Shown here: positions 5,913-6,869 of the stretch, piece after piece | Layout: every line of letters starts with the position of its first letter | Position numbering within the stretch: position 1 is the first letter of the stretch | Origin: Bacillota bacterium | GTDB taxonomy: Bacteria > Bacillota > Clostridia > Saccharofermentanales > UBA5734 | Direction of reading: 5' to 3' | DNA length: 6,869 nucleotides | Assembly: GCA_023438965.1 (NCBI GenBank) | Contig: JAEXPB010000556.1 | Location: 1 to 6,869 of the forward strand | The notes under the pieces: model-generated | The model's database searches: none | What the model was told of the DNA's origin: nothing | The model's input: the letters and a program-made list of their open reading frames with translations, nothing else | Program-made: the position numbers and the translations under genes

Positions 5913-6788
5913 ATGAATTTTCAAGGCATCATCCCGGCACTCGTCACACCGATGAACGACCACGGTCAAGTCAATTTCCAGTCCTTGCGTCAACTAACCA
6001 ATCATTTGATTGAACAGGGCGCCGATGGCTTCTATGTCTGCGGCAGCACTGCCGAATGTTTCATGCTGGAAGACAAGGAACGCCAGGCTATTGTCGAGGC
6101 GGTAACCGAGGAAGTCAACGGCCGGGTACCGGTCGTCGCCCATATCGGGGCTGTTTGGGCCGATAAAGCGGCCGAGTTGGCCAGGCATGCCCAATCCTGC
6201 GGCGTGACCGCGGTTTCGTCCGTACCGCCGTTCTATTTTAAATTCGGCCTGCCGGACATCACCCGCTATTACCAAATCATTTCCGAGGCGATTGATATTC
6301 CGGTAATCATATACAACATACCCGATTTCACCGGTGTAGCGCTCAACGCGGCGAATATCCGGCCGATTTTGGATTCCTGCCGCATCCTGGGCATAAAATA
6401 CACCGATTATAATCTGTTTGAGCTGGAGCGGATCAAGCGCCATTACCCGCAGCTCAACCTCTACAACGGGCATGATGAATGCATGGTCAATGCTTTGCCG
6501 CTCGGTATCACCGGTTCGATCGGCAGCACCTTCAATATCCTGACCCCCCGTTTCAAGCAATTGGCCGCCGCTTTCCAGTCTGGCCGCATCGAGCAGGCGA
6601 TGGCCATTCAGCGCGAAGTCAACAGCATCATTGACTTGCTGCTGTCTGTACCCTTCTTCCCGGCCTTAAAATACCTGACAACCAGATTAGGCATCGATTG
6701 CGGCGTCTGCCGCCGGCCTTTCCCGGAATTGAACGGGGAGCAAAAGCGGCTGCTCGATACTGTCCTGCCGCGTTTGGCCGGTCAATGA
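5913..6788 (+). CDS. nanA: N-acetylneuraminate lyase (DHDPS/NAL family aldolase)
   Basis: The 291-residue product has the length and whole-chain pattern of the class I aldolase family that includes dihydrodipicolinate synthase and N-acetylneuraminate lyase. Carboxylate-binding loop G44-S45-T46-A47-E48 (usually GSTGE), catalytic Y134 in YNIP and Schiff-base K162 in GIKYT are present, with Tyr and Lys separated by 28 residues as in E. coli NanA (Y137, K165). Lyase-type specificity is supported by YNGHDE with D188-E189, by GSIGST with S205 (matching D191, E192 and S208 of E. coli NanA, recalled from memory), by the VPPFYF segment and by the C-terminal CRRPF motif. It should cleave N-acetylneuraminate to N-acetylmannosamine and pyruvate in the cytoplasm, the first step of sialic acid breakdown. 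The ATG follows GGAGG at 5900-5904 with an 8-base spacing. It sits between the regulator and a further gene in one operon. A related 2-keto-3-deoxy sugar acid aldolase is the main alternative. Confidence 0.88.
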   Translation: MNFQGIIPALVTPMNDHGQVNFQSLRQLTNHLIEQGADGFYVCGSTAECFMLEDKERQAIVEAVTEEVNGRVPVVAHIGAVWADKAAELARHAQSCGVTAVSSVPPFYFKFGLPDITRYYQIISEAIDIPVIIYNIPDFTGVALNAANIRPILDSCRILGIKYTDYNLFELERIKRHYPQLNLYNGHDECMVNALPLGITGSIGSTFNILTPRFKQLAAAFQSGRIEQAMAIQREVNSIIDLLLSVPFFPALKYLTTRLGIDCGVCRRPFPELNGEQKRLLDTVLPRLAGQ

Positions 6789-6838
6789 GTTAAATCTGGT
6801 CGATCTGAATCCACGAATCGATCAAGGGGAGGCAGCCG

Positions 6839-6869
6839 ATGCGTATCTGCAGCAGTCAGGTTCTGGAAC
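6839..6869 (+). CDS. start of a third operon gene, product unknown (3' partial)
   Basis: An ATG at 6839 follows a strong GGGGAGG ribosome binding site (6826-6832) with a 6-base spacing. Only ten codons (MRICSSQVLE) are in the window before the edge, too few to identify a family. It lies 50 bases after the lyase stop with no terminator between, so it is probably the next gene of the same operon. Genes found at this position in sialic acid operons include NanE epimerase, a ROK kinase, YhcH or transporter subunits, but nothing here distinguishes them. Confidence 0.65.
   Translation, partial: MRICSSQVLE

Noticed and set aside
6798..6823. Inverted repeat GGTCGAT / ATCGATC between the lyase gene and the third gene
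   Set aside because: The stem is only seven pairs with a G-U and a 12-base loop, and there is no T-tract, so it does not support a terminator or a riboswitch.

Overview
The window comes from a GC-rich, Gram-positive (low-rank Firmicutes-like) bacterium. Three things point that way. One protein ends in an LPQTG sortase signal, a hydrophobic span and a basic tail. Another starts with a lipoprotein signal peptide. The genes have strong GGAGG-type ribosome binding sites and near-consensus sigma-A promoters. Coding DNA is GC-rich and intergenic DNA is clearly AT-richer. All convincing genes are on the + strand. The species cannot be named from the sequence; the sialic-acid-type lyase would suit a host-associated anaerobe, but that is inference.

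Layout: (i) 2-232 is the C-terminal end of a membrane protein, probably an ABC-2 type transporter permease. (ii) 280-1545 encodes a 421-residue secreted lipoprotein of unknown function with a Pro/Ser/Thr/Ala linker and a C-terminal domain that looks PsbP-like; a short gap before it carries an extended -10 element. (iii) 1546-1933 is an AT-rich spacer with no gene; it holds a TTGACA-17-TATGAT promoter and a roughly 140-nt leader. (iv) 1934-5062 encodes a large surface protein of about 1042 residues: signal peptide, three homologous modules of glycine-rich ~25-residue repeats, a ComEC-type metallo-beta-lactamase (MBL) fold hydrolase domain, and an LPQTG cell-wall anchor. (v) 5063-5263 is a regulatory spacer with two hairpins (the second terminator-like), a perfect-consensus promoter (TTGACA-17-TATAAT) and a 20-bp perfect palindrome at the expected transcription start. 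(vi) 5264-6869 is an operon: a GntR/FCD-family regulator, an N-acetylneuraminate lyase (nanA-like), and the first codons of a third gene cut by the window edge.

How the parts work together: the gntR-nanA-(third gene) group reads as a self-regulated sialic acid (or similar 2-keto acid sugar) catabolic operon. The regulator probably binds the palindrome over its own promoter and is released by a sugar acid ligand in its FCD domain. The surface MBL protein has its own promoter and is separated from the operon by a terminator-like hairpin, so a shared function is not shown. Its architecture, an extracellular wall-anchored MBL hydrolase carried on a long repeat stalk, is the most unusual item in the window.
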